NCBI GenBank assembly: GCA_002338525.1
Contig: DDIM01000001.1
Location: 178,322-242,321 of the forward strand
Direction of reading: 5' to 3'
From: Micavibrio sp. UBA1850
GTDB taxonomy: Bacteria > Pseudomonadota > Alphaproteobacteria > Micavibrionales > Micavibrionaceae
Length of the DNA: 64,000 bases
Part shown: one piece after another, positions 1 through 11,000 of the stretch
Position numbering within the stretch: position 1 is the stretch's first letter
How the letters are laid out: the number at the start of each line of letters is the position of its first letter
Position numbers and translations under genes: made by a program
The notes under the pieces: generated by a model
Databases searched by the model: none
What the model was told of the DNA's origin: nothing
Seen by the model: only the letters and a program-made list of their open reading frames with translations

Positions 1-2
1 AT

Positions 3-605
3 CATATCGAAGAGCCATGGATAAAAGCGACAATCCTGACCCCTGATGAATATTTAGGCGGGCTGCTACAGCTATGCCAAGAACGCCGTGGCGAGCAGAT
101 CAACCTTACTTATGTTGGCGATCGCGCGATGTTAGAATATAAACTCCCCCTCAACGAGGTGGTGTTTGACTTCTACGATCGCTTGAAATCAATTTCTCGT
201 GGCTATGCCTCTTTTGACTATAATGTCGATGGTTACAAGCAAGAAGACCTTGTAAAGCTGAGCATTCTTGTAAACGGCGAAAGCGTTGATGCCTTGGCGA
301 TGATTGTCCATAAATCAGCCGCAGAATATCGTGGACGCCAGCTATGTGAACGCTTAAAAACGCTCATCCCACGCCAGATGTTTAAAATTGCTATTCAAGC
401 AGTCCTCGGTGGTAAAATTATCGCCGCAGAACATCTCAGCGCCATGCGCAAAGATGTTACCGCCAAATGTTACGGCGGTGATATTTCGCGTAAGAAGAAG
501 CTTTTGGATAAACAGAAAAAAGGGAAAGCCAAAATGCGCGCCTACGGTAACGTAGAAATCCCACAATCTGCCTTTATCGCAGCCCTTAAAATGGGTGATG
601 ATTAA
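3..605 (+). CDS. lepA: Elongation factor 4 (LepA), C-terminal 200 residues
   Basis: LepA is a ribosome-associated GTPase that back-translocates or remodels stalled ribosomes. Only the C-terminal part is in the window; the GTPase domain lies upstream of base 1. The reading frame is open from base 3. The visible part holds the end of the EF-G-like domain ([17 protein letters not shown]) and the LepA-specific C-terminal domain, with the family signatures [20 protein letters not shown] and [15 protein letters not shown], ending in AALKMGDD. The length after the domain IV/V boundary is normal, so the end is intact. A G+C-rich inverted repeat just after the stop could be a terminator shared with the convergent deaminase gene. 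Confidence 0.97.
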   Translation, partial: HIEEPWIKATILTPDEYLGGLLQLCQERRGEQINLTYVGDRAMLEYKLPLNEVVFDFYDRLKSISRGYASFDYNVDGYKQEDLVKLSILVNGESVDALAMIVHKSAAEYRGRQLCERLKTLIPRQMFKIAIQAVLGGKIIAAEHLSAMRKDVTAKCYGGDISRKKKLLDKQKKGKAKMRAYGNVEIPQSAFIAALKMGDD

Positions 606-627
606 TAAAAAAAGACCGTGGCGCGGA

Positions 628-1083
628 CTAAGCTCCGCCCCAATCTTCAAGCCATAGATCAGGCTTTTCTTCTATAAACTGTTTGACCAGTGCGATGCAG
701 TCAGGATCGTTTAGGATCGTCACCTCAACGCCGCGCTCGCGCAAAAAATCAACATTTCCTGCTGAGTTCACAGTATCGCCGACAACAACATGTGGAATTT
801 TAAACTGAACAATTGTCCCGGCACACATCATACACGGTGACAACGTAGTATACATGATCGTGTCCTTTCGCGTTAACATGCGCCCTGCATCGCGCATCGC
901 CGACATTTCACCATGTATGATCGGGTTTCCCTCTTGGACGAGCATATTATGCCCCTCGCCTAAAACATTACCGTCCAAATCAATGATAACCCCGCCAATA
1001 GGGCATCCGCCTTCATCATAGCCTTTCTTGGCAAGTTGATAGGCTCGTTTCATGTATTTATTGTGGTCAATGTCTTTGCGCAT
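628..1083 (-). CDS. Cytosine deaminase-like zinc deaminase (yeast Fcy1 type)
   Basis: A 151-residue member of the cytidine/deoxycytidylate deaminase superfamily. It has the zinc motif HGEMSA with the catalytic Glu, and the paired cysteines of SPCMMC. Outside these motifs it follows the yeast cytosine deaminase pattern more closely than bacterial tRNA adenosine deaminase TadA: GYDEGGCPIGGVIID near the start, LYTTLSPC-like spacing, a VVGDTVN strand, and the end IEEKPDLWLEDWG, which aligns by eye with the yeast C-terminus. The likely reaction is cytosine to uracil plus ammonia (pyrimidine salvage). Substrate is inferred from this resemblance; guanine deaminase or a related base deaminase remains possible. 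Transcribed alone, convergent with lepA. Confidence 0.85.
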   Translation of the reverse strand: MRKDIDHNKYMKRAYQLAKKGYDEGGCPIGGVIIDLDGNVLGEGHNMLVQEGNPIIHGEMSAMRDAGRMLTRKDTIMYTTLSPCMMCAGTIVQFKIPHVVVGDTVNSAGNVDFLRERGVEVTILNDPDCIALVKQFIEEKPDLWLEDWGGA

Positions 1084-1275
1084 AAAAAACTCCTCTTGAG
1101 GTGATGATCATACAGTAAAAATAGCCTTCCTATAAATAGATTATAAATGAAGCAGACCTGTCACAAGTGCCCCCTAAGAGAATTCATAAACAAATGAATA
1201 AGTCATGTGACTTTTTGCGATGCTAATAGACAAGAGTGATTCCCTTGTTTAAAAAGAAAGCAGGAGTTCAAATAT

Positions 1276-1806
1276 ATGATGAAAAAACTACTTATACCCC
1301 TTTTTATTGTCGCTATCTTTTTAATAGATCAGATTTCAAAATGGTGGATTGTCGAGCGTTACTTCCAAAGCAATGAAACAGCCTTCATCAACTGGCTTGT
1401 GACCTTTGGCCAAAATCGTTTAGGCTTTGTTACACATGAGGTATTTTCATTTTTCAACCTGACCATGGTGTGGAACACTGGCATTAGCTTTGGCTTGTTT
1501 AGTGGTAACGAAATGGCAGGCGTATATGTTTTATCTGCACTCTCTGTCATCATCAGCATGTTTTTCTTGATCTGGATATACAAAACTCCATATCAAATGA
1601 TAAAGATTGCAGGCGTGATCGTCATCGCTGGCGCATTAGGGAATGTTTTGGATCGCTTGCGATTTGGCGGCGTAATTGACTTCCTTGATTTCCACATCAA
1701 CGAATGGCATTACCCCGCGTTTAATATTGCGGATAGTTGTATTGTCGTTGGTGTCGGACTAATACTGATACATAATATTTTTATAGAACCGAAAAAATAT
1801 CAATAA
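1276..1806 (+). CDS. lspA: Lipoprotein signal peptidase II
   Basis: An inner-membrane aspartyl peptidase that removes the signal peptide from prolipoproteins after diacylglyceryl modification. The 176-residue protein has four hydrophobic segments and the two catalytic aspartates in their conserved settings: GALGNVLDRLRFGGVIDFLD and FNIADSCIVVG. The segment VWNTGISFGLF matches the conserved NxGxAFG region. The start ATG at 1276 follows a good ribosome site (caggag). The next gene encodes a lipoprotein, a natural LspA substrate, and probably belongs to the same transcript with the M16 peptidases. Confidence 0.96.
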   Translation: MMKKLLIPLFIVAIFLIDQISKWWIVERYFQSNETAFINWLVTFGQNRLGFVTHEVFSFFNLTMVWNTGISFGLFSGNEMAGVYVLSALSVIISMFFLIWIYKTPYQMIKIAGVIVIAGALGNVLDRLRFGGVIDFLDFHINEWHYPAFNIADSCIVVGVGLILIHNIFIEPKKYQ

Positions 1807-1837
1807 AACGGCATCTATTGCCATAAAGGAACGGGAC

Positions 1838-2347
1838 ATGAAACCATTTCAAACATGCCTATTATCAATCGCAGCACTTTCCGTGGTAAGTGCATGCTCT
1901 GGCACAAAAGAAACACTCGGTTTAGGGCGAAAAACACCTGATGAGTTTGCTGTTGTGAAGCGCGCACCGCTTGAAATACCACAAAACCTACATTCTCTTC
2001 CAACTCCTAATATTGGTGCACCTCGACCTCAAGAAGATACCGTCGAGCAAACCGCTCAAAAGGCATTGTTTGGACAAGAGCTTGCGGTGAAAAATGCCCC
2101 GGCAAGCAATACACAAATCGAACAAACGATTTTGGCACGCTCAGGCGCTGAAAACGCCAACGAAAATATTCGCCAAATTATCGATGAGGAAACAGAACTT
2201 TACGCAGAAGAAGAACAAGCCGTAATCGATAAAATCTTAAAACGTAAGGTTTCGGTTCCTGGCTCTACACTCGATGCGAGAGAAGAACTAAAACGCCTCA
2301 AAGAGCAAAATATCCCAACACCTAACGTGCCAGATGCACCACAATAA
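1838..2347 (+). CDS. DUF3035 outer-membrane lipoprotein (BamF-like)
   Basis: A 169-residue predicted lipoprotein. The signal peptide ends in a lipobox with Cys20 (VVSAC), so the mature protein would be lipid-anchored. The segment LGLGRKTPDEFAVVKRAPLE is the hallmark of the alphaproteobacterial DUF3035 family, some members of which are annotated as BamF-type subunits of the outer-membrane assembly machine. The remainder is polar and probably extended or helical, with an acidic helix ending in repeated Glu. It sits 31 bp after lspA and 11 bp before an M16 peptidase, an arrangement common in alphaproteobacteria. A role in envelope assembly is inferred from family and neighbours only. Confidence 0.85.
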   Translation: MKPFQTCLLSIAALSVVSACSGTKETLGLGRKTPDEFAVVKRAPLEIPQNLHSLPTPNIGAPRPQEDTVEQTAQKALFGQELAVKNAPASNTQIEQTILARSGAENANENIRQIIDEETELYAEEEQAVIDKILKRKVSVPGSTLDAREELKRLKEQNIPTPNVPDAPQ

Positions 2348-2358
2348 GGCGGCATGGC

Positions 2359-3744
2359 ATGGTTAAGGCACTCACCTTCATTTTAGCGCTTGTCATTATA
2401 GGCATATCACATGCTCAAGCCGGTATCTTCAACGCCCAAACAACCACACTTGAAAACGGATTGCAGGTTGTCGTAGTCCCCAATACGCGCGCCCCTATCG
2501 TTCATCACATGTTGTGGTACAAGGCAGGCTCGGCTCAAGAAATCAACGGATACTCAGGCGTTGCGCACTTCCTTGAACATCTATTATTTAAAGGTACAGA
2601 CCACCCCGATCGTCCCCTCGCACCAGGAGAATTCTCAACACGCATTAAAAAATTAGGTGGGCAAAATAACGCCTTCACGTCGAAAGACTATACTGCGTTT
2701 TACCAAACAGTTTCAAAACAACATTTAGAAACTGTCATGCAAATGGAAGCCGACCGTATACGCCACGCCATGCCCCCACAAAAGCATGTGTTAAGCGAAC
2801 GTGAAGTTGTCATAGAAGAGCGCAAACAGCGCACAGATAACAACCCGCAAGCGCGTTTTTTCGAGCAGATGCAGGCCGCCCTCTTCCCTGGTCACCCCTA
2901 TGGCCGCCCTATTATAGGATGGGATGAAGAAATCACTAAAATGGATCACGACCACACAAAGGCCTTCTACGACAGCTGGTACTATCCCAATAATGCCGTA
3001 TTAATCATTGCCGGTGATGTCACACTTAATGAAATCCTCCCTTCTGTTCAGCGCATTTACGGTGCCATTCCCAAAGGGCCTGAAACAAAAAGACACTTTC
3101 CCGTCGTTCCTGCTTTTGAAGGTGAAACACGCGTGACCCATTACGACGATCAAGTCAATCAGACGCTGTGGATGCGTGGTATTCGCGCCCCGTCTTATCG
3201 TCAAAACAAAACAGATTCATTGGCATTACAAGTTCTCGAAAACATTTTGGATGGCGGTGCCACAACCCGATTGTATAAACAGCTCGTTGTTGAAAAGAAA
3301 CTTGCCGTGAATGTGTCCTTCTCGTACGGCGCTGATCAATATGGCAAATCAACAATCTGGCTATCGGCAACGCCTGCCCCCGGCATTGATGTAGACACGG
3401 TAGAAGATCAAATTGAACAGCTCATAAACGATGTTATCGAAACAGGCGTAACTGACACCGAGCTTACAGAAGCCAAAAAACGCATGCAAAATGCAGCCAT
3501 TCTTGCGCGGGATTCTCTCTCAGGGCCTGCACAAATCATTGGTCGTGCACTCACAACAGGTAGCACCCTACAAGACATCGAAACATGGGATGAACAGATA
3601 CAAAGCGTAACAAAGGAACAAATCCAAAACGTTGCGAAGCAGTATTTAAAAATGCCTCCTCATGGAAAATATCATTACGTAACTGGTGTTTTATACCCTC
3701 AAGAAGACAAACAACAACATAAGGGTGAAGGAGAACGGGAATGA
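2359..3744 (+). CDS. M16 family zinc peptidase, catalytic subunit, periplasmic
   Basis: A 461-residue processing-peptidase-like protein (pitrilysin/insulinase clan). After a signal peptide (about residues 1-21) comes the inverted zinc motif HFLEH (His70, Glu73, His74), followed by GGQNNAFTSKDYTAFY, typical of the active-site half. The second M16 domain includes the conserved Arg-Tyr-like region GGATTRLYKQLV. The following gene, which overlaps by 4 bp, encodes the partner without zinc ligands, so the two probably form an active/inactive heterodimer like other bacterial M16B pairs. Likely substrates are small unfolded peptides in the periplasm. Confidence 0.93.
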   Translation: MVKALTFILALVIIGISHAQAGIFNAQTTTLENGLQVVVVPNTRAPIVHHMLWYKAGSAQEINGYSGVAHFLEHLLFKGTDHPDRPLAPGEFSTRIKKLGGQNNAFTSKDYTAFYQTVSKQHLETVMQMEADRIRHAMPPQKHVLSEREVVIEERKQRTDNNPQARFFEQMQAALFPGHPYGRPIIGWDEEITKMDHDHTKAFYDSWYYPNNAVLIIAGDVTLNEILPSVQRIYGAIPKGPETKRHFPVVPAFEGETRVTHYDDQVNQTLWMRGIRAPSYRQNKTDSLALQVLENILDGGATTRLYKQLVVEKKLAVNVSFSYGADQYGKSTIWLSATPAPGIDVDTVEDQIEQLINDVIETGVTDTELTEAKKRMQNAAILARDSLSGPAQIIGRALTTGSTLQDIETWDEQIQSVTKEQIQNVAKQYLKMPPHGKYHYVTGVLYPQEDKQQHKGEGERE

Positions 3745-5108
3745 GATATATGTACCTAATACTTCTCACACTATTGAGTGTCTCAGCCCATGCGCAAGCC
3801 CCCACGCAAGAACGGTTTTTAGACATTGAAGAACTGACAACACCATCAGGCATAAATGTTTGGTTGGTCGAAGATCACAATGTCCCCGTTATATCTTTGA
3901 AATTTGCCTTTAAAGGCGCAGGCGCAGTCTTGGCGCCAAAAGACAAGCAGGGGCTTGTTCAATTGCTCTCCAACACAATGGATGAAGGTGCGGGCGATTA
4001 CGACGCACAAAGCTTTCAAAAAACATTAGCGGACAACTCAATATCACTGTCCTTTTCTAGTGGTCGCGACAGCTTTAGCGGTTCTCTCAAAACACTTACA
4101 GCCACTAAGCCTTTAGCCACTAAACTTTTAAATGTAGCCCTTACGCAGCCTCGTTTTGACAAGGAACCCGTTGAGCGTATGCGCCAAGCCAACATGAGCC
4201 GTATCAAGCAGAACATGTCATCTCCCGATTGGATTACGGCGCGTTTGATGAATGATGTCGCATATGAAGGACATCCCTACGCCCTTAATAGTGGCGGAAC
4301 GCTCTCCACACTTACAAATATTACATCACAAGACCTTAAAAACTTTGTCGATGAAAACCTCACATTGGATCGATTGTATGTCTCAATTGCCGGTGATGTC
4401 ACAAAAGCGCAAGCCAGTGACATGGTCGACGCCATTTTTTCTTCTTTGCCTAAAAACGCAAAAACACAAGAGGATTTAACGCTTACGATTCAAAACCAAG
4501 GCAAAACATATCTCCATGAACGCCCCGTCCCACAGGCATCAATCAGCATTATGTTGCCAAGCGTTCGTAAAACAGACCCTGACTATTATGCCGCACGCAT
4601 TATGAACCATATTTATGGCGGCAGTGGGTTTGGCTCACGCCTCATGGAAACCATCCGTGAAAAAGAAGGGCTTACATACGGCATCTATTCAGGATTGTTC
4701 GAAATGGACTGGACACAAGGCCTGAACATCTCAACCTCAACACGTAATGAGACCGTGCCTAAAATGCTCGATCTTATCAAGCAAGAGGCCACCACACTCA
4801 AAAATACTCCAATTAGCGAAGATGAACTACAAGATGCAAAAGATTATATCTTAGGCTCCATGCCCCTATCGCTTACCTCAACAGGGGCGTTGGCGTCTAT
4901 CATGCTCTCTTTACAGTTGGATGATCGCCCCTCAACATACCTTGACAATATTGATCAATACATCAACGCCGTCACCATTAATGATGTGAATAATGTGGCC
5001 AATAAACTTCTCGACTTAGACCAGGCCATCACAGTCATTGTGGGAGATCCGCAAAACCTCAATCAAGACCAGATCACAAAGATTACAACACTACCCAACG
5101 TCGAATAA
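3741..5108 (+). CDS. M16 family peptidase-like protein, non-catalytic partner
   Basis: A 455-residue M16-fold protein with a signal peptide (MRYMYLILLTLLSVSAHAQA). The position where HxxEH should stand reads NTMDEGAG, so the zinc site is absent. The C-terminal M16 domain is well preserved: YGGSGFGSRLMETIREKEG and LTYGIYSG are the substrate-binding GGxxSRL and RxxxGLxY motifs. It therefore fits the second subunit of an M16B heterodimer, supplying substrate-binding residues to the upstream HFLEH subunit. The ATGA overlap with the preceding gene suggests translational coupling and equal amounts of the two subunits. Confidence 0.92.
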   Translation: MRYMYLILLTLLSVSAHAQAPTQERFLDIEELTTPSGINVWLVEDHNVPVISLKFAFKGAGAVLAPKDKQGLVQLLSNTMDEGAGDYDAQSFQKTLADNSISLSFSSGRDSFSGSLKTLTATKPLATKLLNVALTQPRFDKEPVERMRQANMSRIKQNMSSPDWITARLMNDVAYEGHPYALNSGGTLSTLTNITSQDLKNFVDENLTLDRLYVSIAGDVTKAQASDMVDAIFSSLPKNAKTQEDLTLTIQNQGKTYLHERPVPQASISIMLPSVRKTDPDYYAARIMNHIYGGSGFGSRLMETIREKEGLTYGIYSGLFEMDWTQGLNISTSTRNETVPKMLDLIKQEATTLKNTPISEDELQDAKDYILGSMPLSLTSTGALASIMLSLQLDDRPSTYLDNIDQYINAVTINDVNNVANKLLDLDQAITVIVGDPQNLNQDQITKITTLPNVE

Positions 5109-5132
5109 CTTTTAAAAAGGAATATTTACCTT

Positions 5133-6638
5133 ATGGCATTGCTTACCCAAAAACCACAATGGGAAAATTTAAAGCGCTTAAAAGAAGAGCTACCAGAGCT
5201 TAAAAAGCTTAAAAACGATTTAACGTTAGAGCATAAGGGATTGTATCTAGACTATTCAAAAAATGCCATCTCACACCAAGTCATTGCCGAGCTGGTAGCG
5301 CTTGCCAAATCGTGCGAACTTGAACAATGGCGCGACAAGATGTTTACGGGCGAGAAAATAAACAATACTGAGGATCGCGCCGTGCTTCATACAGCCCTGC
5401 GTGCCCCTAGAGAGGCTGTTGTAAACTTTCAGGGTGAGAATGTCATGCTGTTCATTCATAACACTCTAAAGCGCATGAATGCGGCCTCTGGCGCATTGCG
5501 TGTACAAGAAAACATCACTGATATCGTCAATATTGGTATAGGCGGCTCTGATCTGGGCCCTTATATGGTTTGCGAAGCCTTAAAACATTATGCCTCTGGC
5601 CCTCAGGTGCATTTTGTATCAAATGTTGATGGCGCGCATATCAATGAAACGCTGAAAGGTCTTAACCCCAAAACGACATTATTTTTGATTGCATCAAAAA
5701 CGTTTACAACACAAGAAACCATGACAAATGCACATACTGCACGCGCATGGTTTTTAAAATCCATGCAAGAATCAGACATTGCAAATCACTTTATGGCACT
5801 GTCTACAAATTTAGACGCCGTCACTGACTTTGGTATTGCGCGCGAAAACATGTTCCCCTTCAAAGATTGGGTGGGTGGACGCTACAGCCTATGGTCTTCA
5901 ATTGGTTTATCGATTTGTATGGCGATTGGATTTGATAAATTTGAAGAGCTGCTCGCTGGCGCGCATGCCATGGATATGCATTTCAAAACCGCGCCCCTTG
6001 ATCATAACATGCCTGTTCTTCTTGGCTTATTAGGTGTTTGGTATCGTAACTTTTGGAACGCCGAGGCGCATGCTATTCTCCCTTATGCACAAAACCTGCA
6101 CCGCTTCCCTGCTTTCTTGCAACAAATGGATATGGAGTCTAACGGCAAAACGGTTACACGCTATGGCAAAAAAACAGACTATGACACAGGCCCTATAATT
6201 TTTGGCGAGGCCGGTACGAATGGACAACACGCGTTTTATCAACTTATTCATCAGGGATCATCAATGATCCCCGCAGATTTCATTCTCGTGAAAAAACCAT
6301 ACAACGGTAATCACGATCATCATAAAAAATTACTCGCCAATGGATTGGCACAAACAGACGCCTTAATGCATGGTCAAACATTATCACAGGCCAATGGTGA
6401 CCCTCACCGAGTATTTAATGGCAATGTGCCAACAAACACGATTGTATTAGACGAGCTAACCCCCTTTAATTTAGGTCAGCTCATTGCCCTTTATGAACAT
6501 AAGGTTTTTGTTCAAGGAACCATATGGGATCTCAATAGCTTTGATCAACCAGGTGTTGAGCTAGGAAAAACCTTGGCAAACAAAATTTTAAACGATGGAC
6601 CGCAAACAAAACTTCATAAATATGTTCTGGAGGACTAA
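5133..6638 (+). CDS. pgi: Glucose-6-phosphate isomerase
   Basis: Cytosolic enzyme that interconverts glucose 6-phosphate and fructose 6-phosphate. The 501-residue protein shows the sugar-phosphate binding region [10 protein letters not shown], the [12 protein letters not shown] loop, the signature [18 protein letters not shown], the catalytic Glu region near MESNGK, and the C-terminal signature with the lysine in [12 protein letters not shown]. It is slightly shorter than the E. coli enzyme (549) but all motifs are present. The start at 5133 follows aaaaaggaat. It lies 24 bp after the M16 pair and may share the transcript. Confidence 0.97.
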   Translation: MALLTQKPQWENLKRLKEELPELKKLKNDLTLEHKGLYLDYSKNAISHQVIAELVALAKSCELEQWRDKMFTGEKINNTEDRAVLHTALRAPREAVVNFQGENVMLFIHNTLKRMNAASGALRVQENITDIVNIGIGGSDLGPYMVCEALKHYASGPQVHFVSNVDGAHINETLKGLNPKTTLFLIASKTFTTQETMTNAHTARAWFLKSMQESDIANHFMALSTNLDAVTDFGIARENMFPFKDWVGGRYSLWSSIGLSICMAIGFDKFEELLAGAHAMDMHFKTAPLDHNMPVLLGLLGVWYRNFWNAEAHAILPYAQNLHRFPAFLQQMDMESNGKTVTRYGKKTDYDTGPIIFGEAGTNGQHAFYQLIHQGSSMIPADFILVKKPYNGNHDHHKKLLANGLAQTDALMHGQTLSQANGDPHRVFNGNVPTNTIVLDELTPFNLGQLIALYEHKVFVQGTIWDLNSFDQPGVELGKTLANKILNDGPQTKLHKYVLED

Positions 6639-6723
6639 AAAAGCCCCCTCGTCATGAAGCTATTTTTCACGTATATTCTTGGGCGTTAAGACTTCCTCAA
6701 TTTAAATCTGTGAAACTATTATT

Positions 6724-8004
6724 ATGACGGGCCCCCAGTACGAGACATATACACAAGCTCAGCTTGATGAAGTTATAAAAAAGCATAAAAAATTTCATGT
6801 TGGGCAGCGCGGTGGCCAGCGGGCTTTCCTTAAATTTAAAAATCTCCGTGGCCTTAATTTTCGCCAAGCCGATATGTCAGGTGCCGATTTTACAGGCTCT
6901 ATTCTAACTGATGCCAATCTACGCGCAGGAAACTACACGGGCTGTAGCTTTTTTGCCTGCGATATGCGAAACGCCAACCTTGAAAATGCTAATTTTACAC
7001 GCGCCGATTTTCGTGGTGCTTATGTTGCAGGCGCCAATTTGCAAGGCGCCGACCTAGATTCCGCTGATTTACGCCAAGGCACGATCATGGAAAAGGACGG
7101 AGACGGCACACTCTCGGCAATGAATTTAGGAAAGAAGCGAAAAGGCAATACAGACTTTACAGGCGCACGCATGACAGAAACAAATCTGTCAGGGGCAAAA
7201 GCCGCACAAGCTGACTTTTCAGAGGCAGATCTCACAGGTGTGGTTATTCGTGAAGCCGATCTGCGAGATGTAAACTTTGAAGGCGCAAATCTGACAGACG
7301 CCGATTTCAGCGGCTGCAATCTCCGTGACGCCAATATGGAAGACACCATAATGGACGGGACCGTTCTGGCCGACGCAGAACTAAGCGGCCTCAAGACAAC
7401 AGATAACGTAACGCAGCTTGTGCAAATTGAAGAGATTTTGGAAAAAGAGGGAAAAACACTCCACGACCTGATCGAAGAACATGCCTCATGGGTGAGCACA
7501 AAAGGCGCAAACGGTCGCCAAATGGATATGAGTAACATGGATTTGAAATCCTTGCTCAACATTAAAGACTACCCCATGACCGCCATTCGCGCACTCGGGT
7601 CTAGTTTTGTTGGGCTCAATTTTTCAGGCGCCCAAATGCAGTTTTCAAATTTTGATAAATCAGACTTTAGAGATTGTAATTTAACCAGCTCAGACCTACG
7701 AGGTTCAAGCTTTATAGATGCAAAATTCAATCGTGCGAATTTGACAGGTGCCAACTTAACCGCCCTAAAATTCAAACGCCCCGATGGGACAGACCGACTT
7801 GAGCGCGTCAATATGAGCGGTGCCGACCTTCGACATGCCAAACTACATAATATTGATCTAAAATATGGCGTATTAATGGGCGCTGATCTCACAAACGCTG
7901 ATTTCTCAGGCGCTGATCTTCGCTTTGTTGATTTTACAGGCGCAAAGGTCAAGGACACAAAATTTAAAGGCGCCAATTTAGAAGGCACAATTTTGGACGA
8001 ATAA
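6724..8004 (+). CDS. Pentapeptide-repeat protein
   Basis: A 426-residue protein dominated by A(D/N)Lxx-type pentapeptides, in two blocks: roughly residues 38-215 and 295-425. Such repeats fold as a right-handed quadrilateral beta-helix. The blocks are separated by a non-repetitive linker of about 75 residues (VTQLVQIEEILEKEGKTLHD and on) that looks helical. A short N-terminal region (about 35 residues) precedes the first block. There is no signal peptide or membrane segment, so it is probably cytoplasmic. Some such proteins mimic DNA and shield gyrase, but most have no known role, and nothing here favours one. No strong ribosome site is visible before ATG 6724. Confidence 0.85.
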   Translation: MTGPQYETYTQAQLDEVIKKHKKFHVGQRGGQRAFLKFKNLRGLNFRQADMSGADFTGSILTDANLRAGNYTGCSFFACDMRNANLENANFTRADFRGAYVAGANLQGADLDSADLRQGTIMEKDGDGTLSAMNLGKKRKGNTDFTGARMTETNLSGAKAAQADFSEADLTGVVIREADLRDVNFEGANLTDADFSGCNLRDANMEDTIMDGTVLADAELSGLKTTDNVTQLVQIEEILEKEGKTLHDLIEEHASWVSTKGANGRQMDMSNMDLKSLLNIKDYPMTAIRALGSSFVGLNFSGAQMQFSNFDKSDFRDCNLTSSDLRGSSFIDAKFNRANLTGANLTALKFKRPDGTDRLERVNMSGADLRHAKLHNIDLKYGVLMGADLTNADFSGADLRFVDFTGAKVKDTKFKGANLEGTILDE

Positions 8005-8058
8005 TGTCACAGGCCCTGCCCCTGCCGAACCCTCATCCTCAGCCTTTCTTTGCATCGA

Positions 8059-11000
8059 CTATCTGTTTGCTGGGTTTTCGCCTTCAAACAAAATCTTGCG
8101 CAATATTCCAGGTGTGAGCGCAGAAAGAGGGTTTACAAAAACCTCAATATCTTCGCCCTTTTCCTCACGTCTCAATGTATAAGTCGCAGCAATTAAGGCA
8201 TCTCCGCCCGTTAAAATATCTCCAATCAAAGGAATTTGCCCCAATACTTTGTTGATCGAGCTTAACGGGATAACCGTCCCTTGCATATCAACATCACCGG
8301 ACCCTTGATTAACCTTCCCCTCAAATGTTAGCCCTACTTCTGAGCCTGAAGTTCGCCCATCACGTAACAACAGCTCAGTCCCTGTTGGCTTTTTAACACG
8401 CTGAAATTCTGTTTTCATCTTACCAAAGCGTATCCCGTCACCGTTCAAAAGCTCTTGAAGGCCCACCAAACTAACCGCGTTAAGTAGCCGCGCCAAAGTT
8501 GGCGCATCCACAATCTTAAAGTCAGTAATCTGTGCAATACCTTTCAAATCGTTGATGTGGCTTTGTGGAGGTCTTTGCGCCTCAATGGTTAATATGCCCC
8601 CCTCCATTTCATCGTATAAATTCATAGCCTTTAACGTAGCGCCTGCATCCGTTGCCTCTAACCTAAAAAAGAGCTTTCCAAAAGGATCTGGTTTGTAGCG
8701 AAGATAAATATCACCCTGCCCAGCACGACCATCAAGCTCAAGCTGGGCAACATCTCCATTTGCATTGAGGTCGAGGTATAGTTCTGTCCCTGTAAAGACC
8801 CCCACATCAGAAACCTTCATACGGTCTATATGACCAGACACAATAGTGCGACCCTTTGTAAGGTTCGATTTATCCCTTTGCCCTTGCTGAGCTTCACTCG
8901 TGCGATCCTTTGACAAATGGTGTCGAACGTCAAGCAATTGGCCTGCGACAATAACCTTCAAATCGTCATTATCATTTCTCTCCAAATCAACAGACAAAAC
9001 ATTTTCAGGCAGTTTTATGTCAGGAAAAGAGGCACGTCGCATATCGACGACACCGTTAACTTTTCTAAAGATCAATCGTGCATTTTTGATGTGCCCGTCC
9101 AATGTCTTGATGTTAAGATCGCGCACCTCTTCTATGGCACCGTTTTGTGTAAATATCGTAAGCGTCGCCTCGCCAGATTTTCCAATACCCTTATTATAAT
9201 TGAGAGGCTCTACAAAAAACTCAACAGGTGTTAAATCGGCAAGTACGTCAATCTTTGCCTTACCATTTTCTTTTTCCAGATATGTCACCTTAAGGGGAAG
9301 CGCCCCTAAAATATGATTATCTAAATCAATTTCAAAAATATCCCGCATACCTTTATCAGCAATGGTATCAACAATCACTTTTTGTGCAAAAGGCGCATCA
9401 TCCATCTCCAGATACTTTGTGTAGTCAAGATCAACACTATGTCCACCTAACTTTCCCTTCCCCTTTAAAGAAAAATAACCATCACGCGCCTCAAGTTTCA
9501 TAGGCCCGCCTGTCAAAGCCTTCCCCTTTACAACGCGCGGTAAATACAAATCTTTTATACTCGCGCTCGCTTTAACAACAACGTCATCGGCTTTTAAGCC
9601 GCTAATCGTTGGAAAATCAATTTCCACATCAACAACGGCAGACCCCTTAAGCTCAGAGGGTTTGAAATCCATCTTATCTTTTAGATTTATGGGCTCACTT
9701 CCCAGATAATTGATCAATGATGCAAAAGGACCGCGCGCGCGAACATCAATATCCGCCGTGCCTTGACCGGATTTTGAAATATCTGAGATATTAACTGTTA
9801 CTTTCTCAGCCTTGAGGTCATCACCGATCCCGCCACTGTTTCCTACGATGCTAAGCGTATCATTACGAAAAGAGCCCTGCCCCGCAACTTGAGTTGCTTT
9901 TTGTAGAGGCGCACGATAATCAACTGTCAAATTCTCATACGTGAAATCGGCCTCTATTTCCCCAAGGTTCGTCTGCCATTTTGTTTGATCATATTCTAAC
10001 TTCACATTCTTAAAAGACAGTGGAATTGTGAGCTCTATCGTATTGATCGTACCATCGGCTAACTGGGTGGTCAGCCAACTTTCCGTCACGCTCCCCGCAA
10101 GAGGATCGGGAACAAAGGGTTCAATATCATCGACTAGGATATTGCTCCCAGAAACAGTCAAAGGCATATTGATTTGACCGTTTTGGATATCTATTTTTGA
10201 TGACAATGATAACGCGACGTTGTTACTTACCACATCAAGAGACGAAACATTAATGACACTGATATCTTGGCTTTGCTCATATTGTGCCTCTAGTGAAATT
10301 TCACTAACATCCAAAAACCGATTATAAAGCCCTGGAATTTTAACGGCGCCGTCCCCCACATCAACAGATATGTCTGCAGATGAAATGCTCCACTCATCAG
10401 TTAAATAAACGTTTCCACGCCCTTCAGACACTAATCCGCGTCCCTCTAAGATTTGAACACCAAGCGTTTCACCAATTACCCCCGTGTCAAAATTGTTAAA
10501 CGCTACAGATGATTGATATCGGCTATTGATCTTGTCGTCTGCCATCTCGGACAAGGTGAACTGTACATCCGTAGGCAGTGTCTGACCATCCATCATATAT
10601 GATAGGTTAATATCAACATTACCCATATCGCGCGTAAAGGCACCAGAGAAATTAGGTATAGACCATGTACGTTGTTGCACCTGATCTTCGACAATGATTT
10701 TTGCAGTTTTAATCTCAAACGCCTTCAAACCAAATAACGGATCTTTGTTTGCGTTTTTTTCCAAAACTTGTTCTATAAGGCTAAATATATCAAATGATGG
10801 CTCTTCCCCCACATTGTCTTTAGGCTGCATAAAATCAAACGCCACACGCACTTTATTATCGGACGTTCGAAGCAATCGAAGCTGCGTTCCCTCTAATATC
10901 AAAGCCTCAGGTTTCAACTGTCCTGCGAGTAAAGGCAGCCGCGCAATCGAAATGGCTGCGCGTTCCAAAGAAAATTGCTCAACATTATCCTGTGACACGT

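Noticed and set aside
7020..7988. Two long open frames on the minus strand (about 180 and 139 codons) opposite the pentapeptide-repeat gene.
   Set aside because: They are Ser/Arg/Ala-rich mirror products of the repetitive A(D/N)Lxx codons, lack ribosome sites, and show no domain.
6724..8004. Repeats in this region considered as a tandem DNA repeat or CRISPR-like array.
   Set aside because: The periodicity is the 15-bp codon period of pentapeptide repeats; there are no identical repeats with unique spacers. No CRISPR array was seen anywhere in the window.
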